From the NCBI RefSeq assembly GCF_030698145.1, contig NZ_JAUYNW010000092.1, forward strand, positions 23,178-87,177: 64,000 bases of DNA, read 5' to 3'. Each line of letters begins with the position of its first letter. Positions within the stretch are counted from its first letter, which is position 1. The position numbers and the translations under genes were made by a program. A model generated the notes under the pieces. The model was not told the origin of the DNA, did no database searches, and saw nothing but the letters and a program-made list of their open reading frames with translations. This stretch comes from Phenylobacterium sp. (GTDB lineage: Bacteria; Pseudomonadota; Alphaproteobacteria; Caulobacterales; Caulobacteraceae). Positions 36,109 to 48,812 of this stretch are shown piece after piece.

Positions 36109-38457
36109 TCAATTCTTGGGCGTCAGCGTCAGCACGCGCTCGGTCACGGCCTCCACCGCCTGGCGGGAATAGCTCAGCGGCACGTACTGGCCCGTGACCC
36201 ACAGCGGGAACAGATCGCCGAAATGCGGGCTGGTCGGATCGCCCGACTGGCCGGGCGCATTGATGGTCATGCTGTTGTCCCAGGCCCCCACGTCCAGCAC
36301 CATCCGGAACGAGGCCCCGGCCGTCACGCGGTAGTCGTCCGGCCGCCAGGTGGCGGCCAGGGGTGACAGGCTGGTCCCGGCCATGGGCGCGGGGCCCACC
36401 GCCAGCGACGGGCGCTGGGCGGTGGAGGCGAGCGGTGTCAGGGCGTGTTCGAAGCGGGCATGGTGCAGGCCGCCCCAGGTCCAGGCCTTGGGGTCCGGGC
36501 CCAGCTTGGCGGCCACCTCGTCATAGGCCGCGACCAGGCTCTCGCGCAGGGCCGCGTCACGGGCCGCGGGCGGCAGGCTCGCGTCGGGGTGCTCCAGCAG
36601 GGCCATGACCGCGGCGGTGTCGCCGTTTCCGAGCAGGGTGCGGGCCGCCGCCGGCGTCGCGCGGGCCACGGTGGCGCGGCCCAGGTGCTTGGTGATCCAG
36701 ACCTCATAAAGCGCCGCCCCGGCGCTGTCGGCCGCCGTGCGGTGGTCCCAGGCCCCCAGCAGGTCCAGGGCGGCCGAGAGCTTGGGCTCGTCGGTTCGCA
36801 GCGGCGCCAGCAGGGCGAACATTCGCCGCGAGGTGATGTCGTAGGGATCGGTCTGCAGGGCCATGGCGTCGGCCAGCGTCAGCTTGGACTTGGCGGCCAG
36901 GACCTCGGCGATCCGCGCCATGCGCGCGCCGTTGGTCCATTCGAAGCCGACCTTGCGCTCGGCGTATGGATAGCCGTCGGGCAGGTTCATCTGGTTGGCG
37001 GAGGCGAACCAGCCGCTGGCGGGATCGGCCTGGCTGGGAAGCTGGTCCTGGGTGAGGAAGCCCTTCCACTCATAGCGCCCGTCGCCGGGAACCGGGGCGA
37101 GGCCGTCCCAGTTCGGCCGCGCCGGCACGCGGGCGGCCGCGACCCAGCCGGTATGGCCCGAGGTGTCGGCATAGACCTGGTTCACCGAGGGCGTGGCCCA
37201 GTTGGCGAGCGCCGCCTTGTAGCCGTCCCAGGTCTTGGCGGTCATGTAGCCCGTGGAGCCGAAATAGGCCGAGGTTCCGGGCTCGCCCCAGACGCTGCGC
37301 AGGGCGAAGGCGCGGCCCTTGGCGGCGTCCTCCTTCAGCACCGGACCATGGCGGGTGAACTTCAGCGACACCTTGCGGGGCAGGGCTTCGCCCTTGACGG
37401 CGATCTCCTCGACCACGGTCCGCATCGGCTCCCACGCGCCCTTGTAGCGATAGGCCTCGCCCTGGGTTTCGTAGACGTAGAGGTCTTCCTGATCGGCCGG
37501 GAAGATGGTCAGGCCAAAGGCGATGGTTCCGTTGTGGCCGATGGAGACCCCGGGCAGGGCGGGCTCGCCGGCGCCGATCACCGAGAAGCCCGGCGCCTCC
37601 AGGTGCACGATGTAGCGCAGCGACGGCGCGCCATGCTCGCGGTGCGGGTCATTGGCCAGGATCGGCCGGCCGGTGGCGGTGCGCGATCCGGCGACCGTCC
37701 AGTTGTTGGAGCCGATCGCGTCGGGCGGAATCTCCAGCATGGCGGTCTTGGCCGCCGGGCCCGAGAACTTCACCCCGCTTGAGCCGAGCTGGTAGTCGTC
37801 CAGCACGTCGGCCGGGATGTCGCAGGGGTCGAGGCCCTCGGGGATCCTGGTCTCCCACCTGGGTTCGAGATTTCGGTAAAGCCGGGTGGCCTCAAGCCCC
37901 GCGGCGCAGGCGATGCGGGCCCGGCCGACCTCGTTGGGGACGTTGCGGGTTAGGCCGTGGCTGCGGATGCGGACCACGTCCTGCGCCGCCCAGAGATCGG
38001 GTGTCGAGCCCGCGATCTGGAACTCCATGGGCAAGGGGCGCTTGCCCGTGCGGATCTCGGTGACGAAGGCGTTGAGGCCGGCGACGAACGCCTCGGTGTT
38101 GTCCTGGGCGCCGGGCCCGTAGGACGTCCACTCCTGGGCCATGTCGCCGCGATAGAGGAACAGCCGCGCAGCCCGGTCCTGGGCCACATAGGACGGGCCG
38201 AAGTCCTTGGCCAGCAGGCCCAGGCCCCGCTTGCGCCACAGGTCCACCTGCCAAAGCCGGTCGCGGGCGACGTTGTAGCCCTGCAGGAAGAAGGCGTCGC
38301 GCACGCTGCCCGCATAGATGTGGCTGATGCCCCACCGGTCGATCCGGATCTCGGCCGGTTGTGCGAGGCCCGCCACCGCGTGCGGCTCGACCGGAGGCGC
38401 CGCGGCCGCCGACGTGGAGACCAGGGCGGCGAATGCGGCGGCGGCGATCTGTTTCAT
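36109..38457 (-). CDS. Penicillin-acylase family Ntn hydrolase
   Basis: A protein of 782 residues with a signal peptide (to about AAAAPP) and the two-subunit precursor layout. The predicted nucleophile is Ser250 in [10 protein letters not shown], where processing would free the beta-subunit; an [12 protein letters not shown] start of the alpha-subunit and NGTIAFGLT follow the family. Such periplasmic enzymes deacylate beta-lactams or acyl-homoserine lactones; substrate cannot be read from sequence. It follows the amidase after 40 bases on the same strand, so the two probably form one unit. Confidence 0.87.
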   Translation of the reverse strand: MKQIAAAAFAALVSTSAAAAPPVEPHAVAGLAQPAEIRIDRWGISHIYAGSVRDAFFLQGYNVARDRLWQVDLWRKRGLGLLAKDFGPSYVAQDRAARLFLYRGDMAQEWTSYGPGAQDNTEAFVAGLNAFVTEIRTGKRPLPMEFQIAGSTPDLWAAQDVVRIRSHGLTRNVPNEVGRARIACAAGLEATRLYRNLEPRWETRIPEGLDPCDIPADVLDDYQLGSSGVKFSGPAAKTAMLEIPPDAIGSNNWTVAGSRTATGRPILANDPHREHGAPSLRYIVHLEAPGFSVIGAGEPALPGVSIGHNGTIAFGLTIFPADQEDLYVYETQGEAYRYKGAWEPMRTVVEEIAVKGEALPRKVSLKFTRHGPVLKEDAAKGRAFALRSVWGEPGTSAYFGSTGYMTAKTWDGYKAALANWATPSVNQVYADTSGHTGWVAAARVPARPNWDGLAPVPGDGRYEWKGFLTQDQLPSQADPASGWFASANQMNLPDGYPYAERKVGFEWTNGARMARIAEVLAAKSKLTLADAMALQTDPYDITSRRMFALLAPLRTDEPKLSAALDLLGAWDHRTAADSAGAALYEVWITKHLGRATVARATPAAARTLLGNGDTAAVMALLEHPDASLPPAARDAALRESLVAAYDEVAAKLGPDPKAWTWGGLHHARFEHALTPLASTAQRPSLAVGPAPMAGTSLSPLAATWRPDDYRVTAGASFRMVLDVGAWDNSMTINAPGQSGDPTSPHFGDLFPLWVTGQYVPLSYSRQAVEAVTERVLTLTPKN

Positions 38458-38497
38458 GCGGCCACGCTAGGCGACGGATCCCAGGTCGACAATCGGC

Positions 38498-39889
38498 TCA
38501 GGCGTCCCCGGCGCGCGCCGGGCGGCCGAACTCCCGTTCCAGCAGCCGCGCGAAGTCGATGGTCATGCGGTCCTCCAGATAGGGCCCCATGATCTGCACG
38601 CCGATCGGCAGGCCGCCCGCGCCACGCCCGATTGGGGCGGCGGTGGCCGGCAGGTGGCCCAGGATCGCCATGCCCGGCCAGCCGAGCTGGTCGAAATAGG
38701 GCGTCGCCTTGCCGTTGATCTTCAGCGTCCGCCTGGACGGATCGGGCTCCTCCACATGGGCGAAGGCGGTGGTCCCGAACACCGGCGCCAGGACGACGTC
38801 GAAGGTCTTGAACAGCTCCGCCCATTGCCGGCGGATGGCGGTCTGGGCGTCCAGCAGGTCCATCCAGGCGTGGGCCGAGATGACGTCGCGCCGCGGTGGC
38901 CCGCCCCGCGTCATGGTGGTGTTGAGGATGCCCATATAGACCTCATGCGACCGATCGAGGTTGGGCAGCAGGTCGCTGCGGCGCTCGACGCGGGCGCCCA
39001 GGCCGTCCAGGTGATCGCCCAGGTCGCTCAGGGCCTGCCTGATCTCATCGTCAAGGCCGGCGACCGGATGGTGGTCGAGGATCAGGACCCGATAGTCGGC
39101 GAGGTGGTCGTGCCGGGGCGTGGGCAGGTCCAGCAGGTAACCGGTGGCTTCGTCGCCGACCGGTCCGGCCAGGATGTCCAGCGCCATCTGCAGGTCCTCG
39201 GCGGTGGTGGCCAGCGGCCCCAGCACCGCGACCGGCGTGTCGCCGCCGTCCAGCCCCGGCGGGGCGTGACCGCGCTGGGGCACCAGGTTGTAGCTGGGCT
39301 TGTGGCCGTAGACCCCGCAGAAAGCCGCCGGCACCCGGATCGACCCGCCGATGTCCGAACCGAACTCCAAAGGGACCATGCCGGCCGCCAGGGCGGCCGC
39401 CGCGCCGCCGGAAGAGCCACCGGGGCTGCGGGTCAGGTCCCACGGATTGTTGGTGCGCCCGTAGACCGGATTGACGCTCTGCCAGTCCGACAGGCTGACG
39501 GGGATATTGGTCTTGCCGAGGATCAGCGCCCCGGCCGCCTTCAGCCGCTGGACGCCCACCGAGTCGACGGGGGCCCGGAAGCCCTTGGCCTCCTCGAAGC
39601 CCCAGGTGGTCGGCAAGCCCTCGACATTGTTGGACTCCTTCACGGTCATGGGCAGACCCAGCAACGGACGGCGTTCGCCCCGCGCCAGGGCCGCATCGGC
39701 CTCCTTGGCCGCCTCGCGCGCCCGATCGAAGTCGCGGACCACCACGGCGTTGATCGGTCCGTCCAGGGCCTCGATGCGTGCGACCGTGTCGTCGAACAGC
39801 TCCAGGGCGCCGATGTCTCGCCGGGCCAGGGCTCCGATGAGGTCGCCCGCCGAGGCGTGCGAGGTGTCCCGGCTCAGGGTGTCGGACAT
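38498..39889 (-). CDS. Amidase signature family hydrolase
   Basis: A protein of 463 residues with the Ser-Ser-Lys triad: Lys84 in MTVKES, the GGSSGG serine at about 159, and Ser183 in DIGGSIRVP. It hydrolyses an amide bond and lacks a signal peptide, so it is cytoplasmic. It is not a GatA: no gatB or gatC is near. The ATG at 39889 has GGGAGA before it. Paired with the acylase, it could act on the acid or amide that the acylase releases, but this is inference. Confidence 0.87.
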   Translation of the reverse strand: MSDTLSRDTSHASAGDLIGALARRDIGALELFDDTVARIEALDGPINAVVVRDFDRAREAAKEADAALARGERRPLLGLPMTVKESNNVEGLPTTWGFEEAKGFRAPVDSVGVQRLKAAGALILGKTNIPVSLSDWQSVNPVYGRTNNPWDLTRSPGGSSGGAAAALAAGMVPLEFGSDIGGSIRVPAAFCGVYGHKPSYNLVPQRGHAPPGLDGGDTPVAVLGPLATTAEDLQMALDILAGPVGDEATGYLLDLPTPRHDHLADYRVLILDHHPVAGLDDEIRQALSDLGDHLDGLGARVERRSDLLPNLDRSHEVYMGILNTTMTRGGPPRRDVISAHAWMDLLDAQTAIRRQWAELFKTFDVVLAPVFGTTAFAHVEEPDPSRRTLKINGKATPYFDQLGWPGMAILGHLPATAAPIGRGAGGLPIGVQIMGPYLEDRMTIDFARLLEREFGRPARAGDA

Positions 39890-39938
39890 GATCGTCTCCC
39901 TCTTACCGGGTAACGAGACCATCCGTGGCCGCTGGAGT

Positions 39939-40213
39939 CTAGCTTTCGGGCAGCGCCGAATAGAGGGTTCGCGCCTCGGAGGGCGGTCCGCGGCGTTCGC
40001 CCAGGGCTTCCACGGCCACGGCGGTCAGCCGGCCGCCGACGGCGAAGACCAGTTGGTCGCCGACCCGGATCGGCCTGGCGCACTTGTCGATGCGGCTCTC
40101 GGCGCCGGCGCGGGTCAGGCGCACCTTGCCCTCGTCCACGAACTTGGCGGCCAGCGAGCGGGTCTTGAAGAACCGGGCCCGCCAGAGCCAGACGTCGGCG
40201 CGGCAGCCCTCGC

Positions 40214-40217
<4 letters not shown>
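39939..40217 (-). CDS. S4-domain RNA-binding protein (Hsp15-like)
   Basis: A 92-residue S4 domain protein: RADVWLWRARFFKTRSLAAKFV, then KVRL, and RPIRVGDQLVF. E. coli Hsp15 binds stalled 50S subunits carrying peptidyl-tRNA. GTG start overlapping the helicase stop by four bases (GTGA), so the two are translationally coupled and probably work on RNA together. Confidence 0.87.
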
Positions 40218-42748
<2,531 letters not shown>

Positions 42749-42797
42749 ACTTGGAAGGTGGGATGGGAATCGGCGCGCGGCAAGCGTCGCCTCGCCG

Positions 42798-42955
42798 CAC
42801 TCAGATCCTCCCCCAGCGCGCAGCGCGGTTTGGGGGAGGTGGTTCGGAGCGAAGCGGAGAGGCGGAGGGGGTTGAAGCGCTCGAAAGCGAGTCAAAGCCC
42901 CCCTCAGTCGGCCAATCGGCCGACAGCTCCCCCAGAGGGGGAGCATCTGGGACCC
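42798..42955. repeat. Intergenic palindromic repeat, family A, copy 2
   Basis: The reverse complement of the element at 1420-1570: GATCCTCCCCCAGCGCGCAG at one end, GGGGGAGGTGG, then CCCCTCAGTCGGC, a GGCCGAC palindrome, CAGCTCCCCC and GGGGGAGCATCTG. The middle differs from copy 1. It fills most of the space between the helicase and DUF885 genes. Confidence 0.8.
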
Positions 42956-42982
42956 AGACGCTTCCCCTCACACGAATAGGCC

Positions 42983-44812
42983 TCAGCCCTTCTTGGTCGC
43001 GGCCACGTAGTTGTCGATCACCCGGTCCAGCACGGTCAGCGGCGTACCGCCGGCCAGCAGGCCCGCGTCGTGGAACTTGCGGATGTCGAACTTGCGGCCC
43101 AGCGCCTTCCTGGCCCGGTCGCGCGCCTTCAGCCAGGTCAGCTTGCCGACCATGTAGCTGGACGCCTGGCCCGGCCAAACGCTGTAGCGCTCGATCTCGG
43201 TGATGGCGCTGGCCTCGTGGTCGCCGATGCTGTCCTGGTAGTACTTCAGGGCCTGCTCGCGGCTCCAGCGCTTGGAGTGCATGCCCGAGTCGACCACCAG
43301 GCGCACGGCCCGGAAGATGGCGTCGTGCAGCATGCCGATGTGGCCCAGCACGTCGTTGTCGTACATGCCCATCTCGACGGCGAGCTGCTCGGCGTAGAGC
43401 GCCCAGCCTTCGCTGTAGCCCGAGAAGCCGATCACCTTGCGGATCAGCGGCAGGTCGCCGGCCTCGTTGTTGAGAGCGAGCTGCAGGTGGTGGCCCGGAA
43501 TCCCCTCGTGATAGGTCAGCGTCGGCAAGGTCCAGGCCGGGACCTCGGCGGTGTCGCGCAGGTTGATCCAGTAGATGCCCGGCCGCGAACCGTCGAGGGA
43601 CGGGGAATTGTAGTAGCCGCCCGGAGCGCCGGCCTCGATGGCCGGCGGCACCCGGCGGATCTCCAGCGGCGCCTTGGGAAGCTGACCGAACCAGTCGGGC
43701 AGCTTCTTGGTGATCACCTTCACCTGGTCGTTGAGCTTGGCCAGCAGCTCGGCCTTGCCGGCGTCGGTGTTGGGATAGAGCTGCTTGGGATCGGTCCCCA
43801 TGACCCGGTAGCGTTCGCCGACGGTGCCCTTGCTGTAGCCGGCCTTCCGCATCAGGGCGTCGGCCTCGGCGCTGAGGCTCTTGACCATCTCCAGCCCCGT
43901 GCGGTGCACCTCGTCGGGGGTGATGTTGGCGGTGGTGTATTGCTTCAGCGAGACGGCGTAGAAGGCCTCGCCGTCGGGCAGACGCCAGCAGCCGGCGTCA
44001 TGCACAGCCTTGGCCCGCAGGTCGGTCAGGAGCGCGGCCTGGCGGGCCAGGGCGGGGCGGACCTTCTCGGCGTAGAGGCCCTCGGCCTGGGCGGCCCAGT
44101 CGCCGTCGATCTTCTTTTCGCCCGTTCGGCGCACCAGGCTCTTGACCAGCGGGGCCTCGGCCGGGGCGCTGGCCAGGAAGGCGTTCAACTGGGTGAGCGC
44201 CTTGTCGATCGCGAAGTCCGGCGCGAACACGCCCAGGCCCGCGTCATGACGCGCCACCTCGACCTCCTGGTCGAGCAGGCGGCCGAACGCTTCCATCCGC
44301 GCCATGTAGGCGTCGGCGTCGGATTTGCCCTCGATGACGTGCTGGTTGTCGAGGAAGTCCGGCATCTGCTGGTACGAGCCGGTGAGCTGCGACAGCACAT
44401 AGGGCGCGCCCGCGCCCTGGCCGCCGTACTTGAACTGGCTGTTGCCATCTTCGCTCACCGCCAGGGTGAACTCGACGGTGTCGTAGTTGACCGCGTCCAT
44501 GCCGCTGAGCTGGCTGCGGTCGATGGCCCGCAGTTCCTTGAGCTGCTTGGTGTTGTTGGCCTTGTTCTCGGCCAGGGCGGTCAGGGAGAAGTCCGACAGC
44601 TCGGACTTGGTCCAGGCGAGGGTCCCCTTGTCGATCCCCAGGGCGGTCGGCAGTTCCGGCGAGCGGCGGAAGGCCTCGGCCATGGCCTTGTCGAACATGG
44701 CGTACATCTTGGCGGCCTCGCCCGTGGGCGCGGCGGCGGAGGCGAGCCTGGGCGCGGCGGCGGCCAGGCCGAGGGCGGCGACGCCCGAAAGCAGTTCACG
44801 ACGGCTGTGCAT
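42983..44812 (-). CDS. Exported DUF885 putative metallo-peptidase
   Basis: A protein of 609 residues with a twin-arginine signal (HSRRELLSGVAALGL...ASAAAP). DUF885 proteins carry a zinc motif, here HEGIPGHHLQLAL, with GYSEGWALYAEQ shortly after, the characteristic helper segment. They are probably peptidases related to M3-type enzymes; activity is not well established. It stands alone, with no clear partner. Confidence 0.85.
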   Translation of the reverse strand: MHSRRELLSGVAALGLAAAAPRLASAAAPTGEAAKMYAMFDKAMAEAFRRSPELPTALGIDKGTLAWTKSELSDFSLTALAENKANNTKQLKELRAIDRSQLSGMDAVNYDTVEFTLAVSEDGNSQFKYGGQGAGAPYVLSQLTGSYQQMPDFLDNQHVIEGKSDADAYMARMEAFGRLLDQEVEVARHDAGLGVFAPDFAIDKALTQLNAFLASAPAEAPLVKSLVRRTGEKKIDGDWAAQAEGLYAEKVRPALARQAALLTDLRAKAVHDAGCWRLPDGEAFYAVSLKQYTTANITPDEVHRTGLEMVKSLSAEADALMRKAGYSKGTVGERYRVMGTDPKQLYPNTDAGKAELLAKLNDQVKVITKKLPDWFGQLPKAPLEIRRVPPAIEAGAPGGYYNSPSLDGSRPGIYWINLRDTAEVPAWTLPTLTYHEGIPGHHLQLALNNEAGDLPLIRKVIGFSGYSEGWALYAEQLAVEMGMYDNDVLGHIGMLHDAIFRAVRLVVDSGMHSKRWSREQALKYYQDSIGDHEASAITEIERYSVWPGQASSYMVGKLTWLKARDRARKALGRKFDIRKFHDAGLLAGGTPLTVLDRVIDNYVAATKKG

Positions 44813-44929
44813 CTAGGATGATCCCCAATCGGCTTTGTAACAGTTTGCAGGCTTGTTACGCGTCGCCGGTCCAGCTTGGGCGTTAATTCGCCGTAAGGTC
44901 GGCGGCCACCCGGGTCGCCTCGCCGGGTC

Positions 44930-46063
44930 CTAGTCCAGGGTTCGCCGATATCGTGCCATGGCGAGCGCCGTGACCACGCAGACGAAGGCGACCAGGGCCA
45001 GCAGCTCGCGCCACATGTCCTCGACCCCCTGGCCCTTCAGCAGGGCCCCGCGCACGACCCGCAGGAAGTGGGTGACCGGCACCACCTCGCCGATCGCCTG
45101 GGCCCAGGCGGGCATGCCCCGGAAGGGGAACATGAAGCCCGAGAGCAGGATCGAGGGCAGGATGTAGAACATGCTCATCTGCATGGCCTGGAGCTGGGAC
45201 CTGGCCACCGTCGACATCAGGAAGCCCAGGGCCAGCGAGCCGATGATGAACAGCCCGATCCCCGTGGTCAGGCCGACCCAGCCGCCCAGCATGGGCACGT
45301 CGAACAGGAAGCGGGCCAGTAGCAGGATGATCAGGGTCTGGACCACGCCCACCGCCACGTAGGGGGCGAGCTTGCCGACCATCACCTCCAGCGGCTCCAC
45401 GGGGGTGGCCAGCAGGCTCTCCATGGTGCCCCGCTCGGCCTCGCGGGTGACCGAGAGCGCGGTCATCATCACCAGTGTCATGGAGAGGATTACGCCCAGC
45501 AGGCCCGGCACGATGTTGTAGGCGGTGACCGCCTCGGGATTGTAGCGGCGATGGACCACCACCTCGAAGGGGGCCTTGCCCGCCGCGCGGGGGCTCAGCG
45601 CGCCCTTCAGGTCGTTGACCAGGGCCTGGTTCGGCAGGGCGGCCAGGGCCGCCACCGCCGCGCCGGTGGCCGAGGGGTCGGCGGCGTCGACCTCGACCAG
45701 GACCTGGGCCTTGTCGCCGCGCGCCACTCGCCGGGTGAAGTCGCCGGGGATGGTGATGGCGAACTGGACGTGGCCGCGCCGCACCATCTCGTCAAGTTCC
45801 GCGGGCGAGCGGGCCTGGGCGACCAGGTCGAAATAGGCGCTGTTATGCAGGGCCGAGGTGATCGAGCGGGCGAAGACGCTGTCCTCCTGCACCAGCAGGG
45901 CGGTCGGCAGGTGGCGCGGCTCGGAATTGATCGCGTAGCCGAACAGCAGGAGCTGGACCACCGGCAGGCCCAGCATCATGGCGTAGGTGATGCGGTCGCG
46001 GGTGAGCTGCTTGAACTCCTTGACCATCACCGCGAAGACCCGCGTAGGGGAGAAGCCGTTCAT
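44930..46063 (-). CDS. ABC-2 type export permease
   Basis: A protein of 377 residues: one N-terminal membrane helix (MMLGLPVVQLLLFGYAI), a periplasmic domain of about 130 residues, and five further helices, with EAERGTMESLLATPVEPLEV between the second and third. This is the ABC-2 (YhhJ/YbhR-like) layout. It overlaps the ATPase gene by four bases (ATGA). Relatives usually have two permeases; only one is found here. Confidence 0.88.
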   Translation of the reverse strand: MNGFSPTRVFAVMVKEFKQLTRDRITYAMMLGLPVVQLLLFGYAINSEPRHLPTALLVQEDSVFARSITSALHNSAYFDLVAQARSPAELDEMVRRGHVQFAITIPGDFTRRVARGDKAQVLVEVDAADPSATGAAVAALAALPNQALVNDLKGALSPRAAGKAPFEVVVHRRYNPEAVTAYNIVPGLLGVILSMTLVMMTALSVTREAERGTMESLLATPVEPLEVMVGKLAPYVAVGVVQTLIILLLARFLFDVPMLGGWVGLTTGIGLFIIGSLALGFLMSTVARSQLQAMQMSMFYILPSILLSGFMFPFRGMPAWAQAIGEVVPVTHFLRVVRGALLKGQGVEDMWRELLALVAFVCVVTALAMARYRRTLD

Positions 46064-46977
46064 CGGAAATTGTCCTCCGATTGATCCATCAGCCGGATGA
46101 AGACGTCCTCCAGGCTGGGCTCGACCTGCGTCCAGCGGAACGGTTCGCGGCGATAGGGGGCGATGGCGGCCTCCACCGCGGCGCGGTCGGTTCCAGAGAC
46201 ATGCAGCGACTGGCCGAAGGGCGCGGCCATCTCGACGCCGTCGCGCTTGGCGATCTCGCCGGCCAGGCGGTCGATGCCTGGACCCTCCCCGTTGAAGGTG
46301 ACCAGGGCGGTGTCGGCGATCACCTGGTCGGCCGTGCCGCGGGCGATCAGCTGACCATAGGCGATATAGGCGATCTCATGACAGCGCTCGGCCTCGTCCA
46401 TGTAGTGGGTGGAGACCAGGACGGTCAGGCCCTGCGCCGAAAGCGCGTGGATCTCGTCCCAGAAGGTGCGCCTCGCCTTGGGATCGACCCCCGCGGTGGG
46501 TTCGTCCAGCAGCAGCAGCTTGGGTTCGTGCAGGGTGGCGGTGGCGAGCGCCAGCCGCTGCTTCCAGCCGCCGGAGAGCGATCCGGCCAGTTGGGCGCGC
46601 CGCTCGATCAGGCCCAGGCGTTCCAGGGCGGCGTCGACGCGGTCCTTGCGGTGGTCCAGGCCGTGGACCCGGGCGGAGAACTGCAGGTTCTCCTCCAGGC
46701 TCAGGTCCTCGTAGAGCGAGAACTTCTGGGTCATGTAACCGGCGCGGCGCTTGATCAGGTTGGCCTGGGTGATGATGTCCAGGCCGAGCGCCGTGCCCTC
46801 GCCGGAGTCGGGCGTCAGCAGGCCGCACAGCATCCGCAGGGTGGTGGTCTTGCCCGAGCCGTTGGGGCCGAGGAAGCCGCAGATCCGGCCCTCCTCGACC
46901 TGCAGGGAGACGTCGCGCACGACGTGCTTGTCGCCGAAGCTCTTGTTCAGGCCCCGGACATCGATGGCGAGGCTCAT
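46060..46977 (-). CDS. ABC exporter ATP-binding protein
   Basis: A protein of 305 residues. Walker A is GPNGSGKT, the signature LSGGWKQRLALA, Walker B LLLLDEPTAGVD, with the H-loop in VLVSTHYMDEAE. The C-terminal 80 residues have the extra domain seen in YbhF/CcmA-type exporters. Overlaps both neighbours by four bases, so HlyD, ATPase and permease are made as a set. Confidence 0.92.
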   Translation of the reverse strand: MSLAIDVRGLNKSFGDKHVVRDVSLQVEEGRICGFLGPNGSGKTTTLRMLCGLLTPDSGEGTALGLDIITQANLIKRRAGYMTQKFSLYEDLSLEENLQFSARVHGLDHRKDRVDAALERLGLIERRAQLAGSLSGGWKQRLALATATLHEPKLLLLDEPTAGVDPKARRTFWDEIHALSAQGLTVLVSTHYMDEAERCHEIAYIAYGQLIARGTADQVIADTALVTFNGEGPGIDRLAGEIAKRDGVEMAAPFGQSLHVSGTDRAAVEAAIAPYRREPFRWTQVEPSLEDVFIRLMDQSEDNFR

Positions 46978-47948
46978 TGGCCGCCGCCGATCGGCTCGAC
47001 ATCGACGGGCTGGCCGGGGTTTAGCCTCACCGAGGGCCTGGCCTCGACCAGGTAGACGAGGCGGTCGCGGGCGTCGCGGCTGTAGATGATCGGCGGGGTG
47101 AACTCGGGCCGGGGACTGATGAAAGTGATCTTCGCGGTCAGGCCGGCCTGACAGCCGTCGCAGGTAAAGGCCACCGTTCCGCCCGGGCGATAGGCGGAGA
47201 TCTCCCGCTCGGGCACGAAGAACCGCAGCTTGATCCGGTCGTCGGGCAGCAAGGCGACGATAGGCTGGTTGGCGGGGGCCCACTCGCCCTTCTGGAAGAA
47301 CACCTCCTCGACGCGGGCGGCGCCCGGCGCGACGGGCGCGATGTCGGTCAGCCGCGCGTCGGCCGCGCCCAGGACAGCGCCGGCCTGCTGCACGCGGGAA
47401 TCGGCGGCGCGAATCTGGTCCTCGCGGGCGCCGAGGGCGGCGGCCTGACGCTGGCGCCGGGCCGCGGCGAGCTGGGCGGCGGCGGCGTCATAGGCCGACT
47501 GGGAATCGTCGAGGCGGGCCGGAGCGTAGATGCCCTGCCTCACCAGGGGCCGGATCCGGCGCAGGTCGGCGGCGGCGTCGCGCAGGCGCGCGTCGGCCGC
47601 GGCGATATTGGCGTCGAAGACGGCGAGCTCCACGGCCCGCTGGCCCTTTCGGGCGTCCTGCGCCTGGGCCTGGGCGGTCTCCACCTCGGCGGCGGCCTGG
47701 TCGCGCTGGGCCTGGAGCTGGGCCGGATCGACCACGAACAGGCGCTGGCCGGCGCTCACCCGGTCGCCCCGCTGGACGAAGACCTGGTCCACGCTGCCGG
47801 CGACCGGGGCGGCTAGGTAGAGCGGCTCGCCTTCCACATAGCCGGTCAGGCTCTTGGGTTGGGACAGCCGAGGCGCGATCCAGATCACCGTGACGATGGT
47901 CGCCGCCGTGACCAGCAGGCCTCCGACCAGCAGGCGTTGCGGATTCAT
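46974..47948 (-). CDS. HlyD-family periplasmic adaptor
   Basis: A protein of 324 residues with one N-terminal membrane anchor, a lipoyl/beta-barrel region (LYLAAPVAGSVDQVFVQRGD), and a long coiled coil rich in Ala, Gln and Arg (residues about 75-190). It would bridge the ABC permease to an outer-membrane channel. No TolC-like gene is near, so the channel must be encoded elsewhere. Overlaps tetR by four bases. Confidence 0.9.
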   Translation of the reverse strand: MNPQRLLVGGLLVTAATIVTVIWIAPRLSQPKSLTGYVEGEPLYLAAPVAGSVDQVFVQRGDRVSAGQRLFVVDPAQLQAQRDQAAAEVETAQAQAQDARKGQRAVELAVFDANIAAADARLRDAAADLRRIRPLVRQGIYAPARLDDSQSAYDAAAAQLAAARRQRQAAALGAREDQIRAADSRVQQAGAVLGAADARLTDIAPVAPGAARVEEVFFQKGEWAPANQPIVALLPDDRIKLRFFVPEREISAYRPGGTVAFTCDGCQAGLTAKITFISPRPEFTPPIIYSRDARDRLVYLVEARPSVRLNPGQPVDVEPIGGGQ

Positions 47949-48589
47949 GAGCGCGTCTCCGGTGTGGTCGCCATCCCGCGCAGCCAGAGCTCGACATGCT
48001 GGCTGGCGACGGCGGGGATATCGAAGGGGTCGGCGCCGATGGGCTCGAAGGTCTCGCGCCAGATGACGCTCACCAGCATGGGCGAGATAAGAGAGAGGGC
48101 GTATTGGCGCGGATCGCCGGCCCGAAGCTCGCCCCGCGCCTGGCCCGCGGCGATCGCCATGGTCATGGCGCCCAGGGCGGGCCGCACCAGCTGGTCGTGC
48201 CAGGCGCGGGCCAGTTCCGGGAAATTGCCCGACTCGCCGATCACCATCTTCACGACGCCGCCCAGTGGCGTGGTGGTGGCGATCTGGCTGATCACGCCCA
48301 CGACGCCGCGCAGCAGGTCGGGAAACGAGTCCGGATTCGCCGCGATATAGGCCTGGATCAGACTGAGATTGGGCGCCACACCCATTTCGACGACGGCGCG
48401 GAAGATGTCTTCCTTGGTGGCGAAGTAGAGATAGATCGCCCCTTTCGACACGCCCGCGCGGGTGGCGATGTCGTCCAGCCGCGCCGCAGCGAAGCCTTTT
48501 TCCGAGAAAATCTCGAACGCCGCGGCGACGATCTCGTCGGGCCGTTCGGCCTTGCGGCGCTTGAATTTCGGTTCGCCGGCGGGGAGCAT
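47945..48589 (-). CDS. TetR-family repressor of the export operon
   Basis: A protein of 214 residues. The N-terminal helix-turn-helix reads FAAARLDDIATRAGVSKGAI-YLYF, the TetR signature; the ligand domain is not identifiable. It is the first gene of the tetR-hlyD-ATPase-permease operon and overlaps hlyD. A 24-base palindrome starts 12 bases before its ATG, so it likely represses its own operon and is released by an exported compound. The inducer cannot be predicted. Confidence 0.9.
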   Translation of the reverse strand: MLPAGEPKFKRRKAERPDEIVAAAFEIFSEKGFAAARLDDIATRAGVSKGAIYLYFATKEDIFRAVVEMGVAPNLSLIQAYIAANPDSFPDLLRGVVGVISQIATTTPLGGVVKMVIGESGNFPELARAWHDQLVRPALGAMTMAIAAGQARGELRAGDPRQYALSLISPMLVSVIWRETFEPIGADPFDIPAVASQHVELWLRGMATTPETRS

Positions 48590-48600
48590 CAGCGTCTCTC

Positions 48601-48624
48601 TAATAACTGACTGGTCAGTTATTA
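48601..48624. promoter_or_regulatory. TetR operator
   Basis: Perfect eleven-base arms TAATAACTGAC and GTCAGTTATTA flank a TG centre just before the tetR start codon. The size and symmetry are those of TetR-family operators. Confidence 0.82.
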
Positions 48625-48812
48625 GTACGCCTCCAAGAGGCTCTTGGCAAGCGGTTCGCCAGACTGCGGCCAAGCTTGCCTACGGCCAAGCTGGGCCAAG
48701 GACCCGCCTTAACCACGTCACCAAATGGCCCTTTTGAGTCGGTGAATCCGCCGAACGCCGGTCACGCCTGATGGCTGTCCGGCGCAGGAAATGCGGAAAC
48801 GGGAGACCAAGA

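Noticed and set aside
43070..44821. Antisense frame of 583 residues over the DUF885 gene
   Set aside because: Repetitive Gly/Val/Gln/His composition and no motif; the opposite strand holds HEGIPGHH.
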